Source: Burkholderiaceae bacterium
Lineage (GTDB): Bacteria; Pseudomonadota; Gammaproteobacteria; Burkholderiales; Burkholderiaceae_D
Reading direction: 5' to 3'
Assembly (NCBI GenBank): GCA_018261755.1
Contig: JAGTRJ010000004.1
Coordinates: forward strand, 1-64,000
Length of the DNA: 64,000 nt
In this document: positions 63,648-64,000 of the stretch, piece after piece
Position numbering within the stretch: the stretch's first letter is position 1
How the letters are laid out: each line of letters begins with the position of its first letter
The notes under the pieces: model-generated
What the model was told of the DNA's origin: nothing
What the model saw: only the letters and a program-made list of their open reading frames with translations
Databases searched by the model: none
Translations under genes and position numbers: made by a program

Positions 63648-64000
63648 TCAGACGTGGCCGATCACCGGATGCGGTTGGTACGACGCTTCCAGCGTGGCGA
63701 TTTCCTCGGCGCTCAGGCGGACGCTGATCGCGCCCAGTGCCTGCTCCAGCTGCGGCAGCTTGGACGCGCCAACAATCGGCGCCGTCACGCCCTTGTGCAG
63801 CAGCCACGCATACGCGATCTGCGCATTGCTGACGCCCTTCTTCTCCGCCAGCGCCGTCAGCGCATCGACCACCGCGAAATCGGCTTCGTTGTAGTAGTAG
63901 CGCAATGCCAGGTCGTCAGTCTTCGCGCGCGACGTGGCCGAATTGTTTGCGCTCACGTCCTTGTCTTCCGGCTTGCGGTTGCCGGCGAGGAAGCCGCGCG
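63648..64000 (-). CDS. Aldo/keto reductase, C-terminal part
   Basis: Open to the window edge; only the last 117 residues are present. The frame reads RGFLAGNRKPEDKD before a GTG, so the true start lies beyond the window. ISNAQIAYAWLLHKG-type sequence and APIVGASKLPQLEQAL, the NADP-binding end of aldo/keto reductases, identify the family. Ends 44 bp before pepN. Confidence 0.85.
   Translation of the reverse strand, partial: RGFLAGNRKPEDKDVSANNSATSRAKTDDLALRYYYNEADFAVVDALTALAEKKGVSNAQIAYAWLLHKGVTAPIVGASKLPQLEQALGAISVRLSAEEIATLEASYQPHPVIGHV

Noticed and set aside
60595-63894. Very long open frame (about 1,100 codons) opposite pepN and fbp
   Set aside because: It is antisense to two well-supported enzymes, and its translation is His/Arg-rich with no family features; such frames arise from the GC-rich third codon positions of the real genes.
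1-64000. CRISPR array, prophage or insertion sequence
   Set aside because: No regularly spaced repeats, cas genes, phage structural genes or transposase were seen; the dispersed repeats are single units far apart.

Overview
The window is chromosomal DNA of a betaproteobacterium of the order Burkholderiales, most likely family Oxalobacteraceae (a Herminiimonas/Janthinobacterium-like relative). The placement is inferred from gene content and order: LysM protein-dprA-smg-topB, holC with a DUF2486-like partner, folD, a pyruvate dehydrogenase operon aceE-aceF-lpd whose E3 carries its own lipoyl domain, a small Trp-rich protein behind lpd, psd-pssA facing a long-form (570 aa) leuA, and rpsO-pnp-quinone oxidoreductase. 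Most of the window is GC-rich, tightly packed housekeeping sequence.

Layout. 1-6 kb: LysM envelope protein, dprA, smg, topB. 6-14.6 kb: galE, a type IV pilin gene with a sigma54-type promoter, and a convergent five-gene minus-strand operon (methyltransferase, GtrB-like glycosyltransferase, GtrA-like flippase, two tandem paralogous GT-C-like membrane proteins) that looks like a surface or pilin glycosylation cassette. 15-22.4 kb: xseA, dadA-like gene, DUF2486-like gene, holC, glutaredoxin-like protein, prlC, folD. 22.8-28.9 kb: aceE-aceF-lpd and the small Trp-rich protein. 29.1-34.2 kb: CYTH gene, tRNA-Pro(GGG), then an AT-richer 4.4-kb island (metallophosphoesterase, outer-membrane barrel, tannase-family lipoprotein) bounded on the far side by a 40-bp copy of the tRNA 3' end. 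34.2-41.8 kb: pyruvyl-transferase-like protein, a TetR regulator with matching operators in front of itself and of an aldo/keto reductase, a frameshifted TRAP solute-binding gene, an isoprenylcysteine-methyltransferase-like protein, an MFS exporter and a nitroreductase. 41.9-44.1 kb: flgP-flgT-like operon behind a FliA(sigma28)-type promoter. 44.2-50.3 kb: DUF4337, 5'-nucleotidase, YbhB, lon and hsp20, the last pair behind a sigma32-like promoter. 50.4-64 kb: psd, pssA, leuA with a candidate leucine leader peptide, DUF4870, BamE-like, rpsO, pnp, quinone oxidoreductase, fbp, pepN and the end of an aldo/keto reductase.

The most novel signal is not a gene. Eight copies of one intergenic element (about 75 to 160 bp) lie between genes across the whole window, each just 3' of a coding sequence and most in convergent gaps. 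They share the core blocks ATACTCC..CAGTATTTAAAAA and GGCTAYATACCCCC. The five long copies add a hairpin AACTGAC...GTCAGTT whose arms change in a compensatory way. I know of no named family matching it.

Other leads are the glycosylation cassette beside pilA, the decayed tRNA-Pro island, the TetR regulon with two near-identical operators, the leucine-rich leader upstream of leuA, and the flagellar ring genes with a FliA box. All coordinates, motifs and spacings were read by eye; no database search was run.
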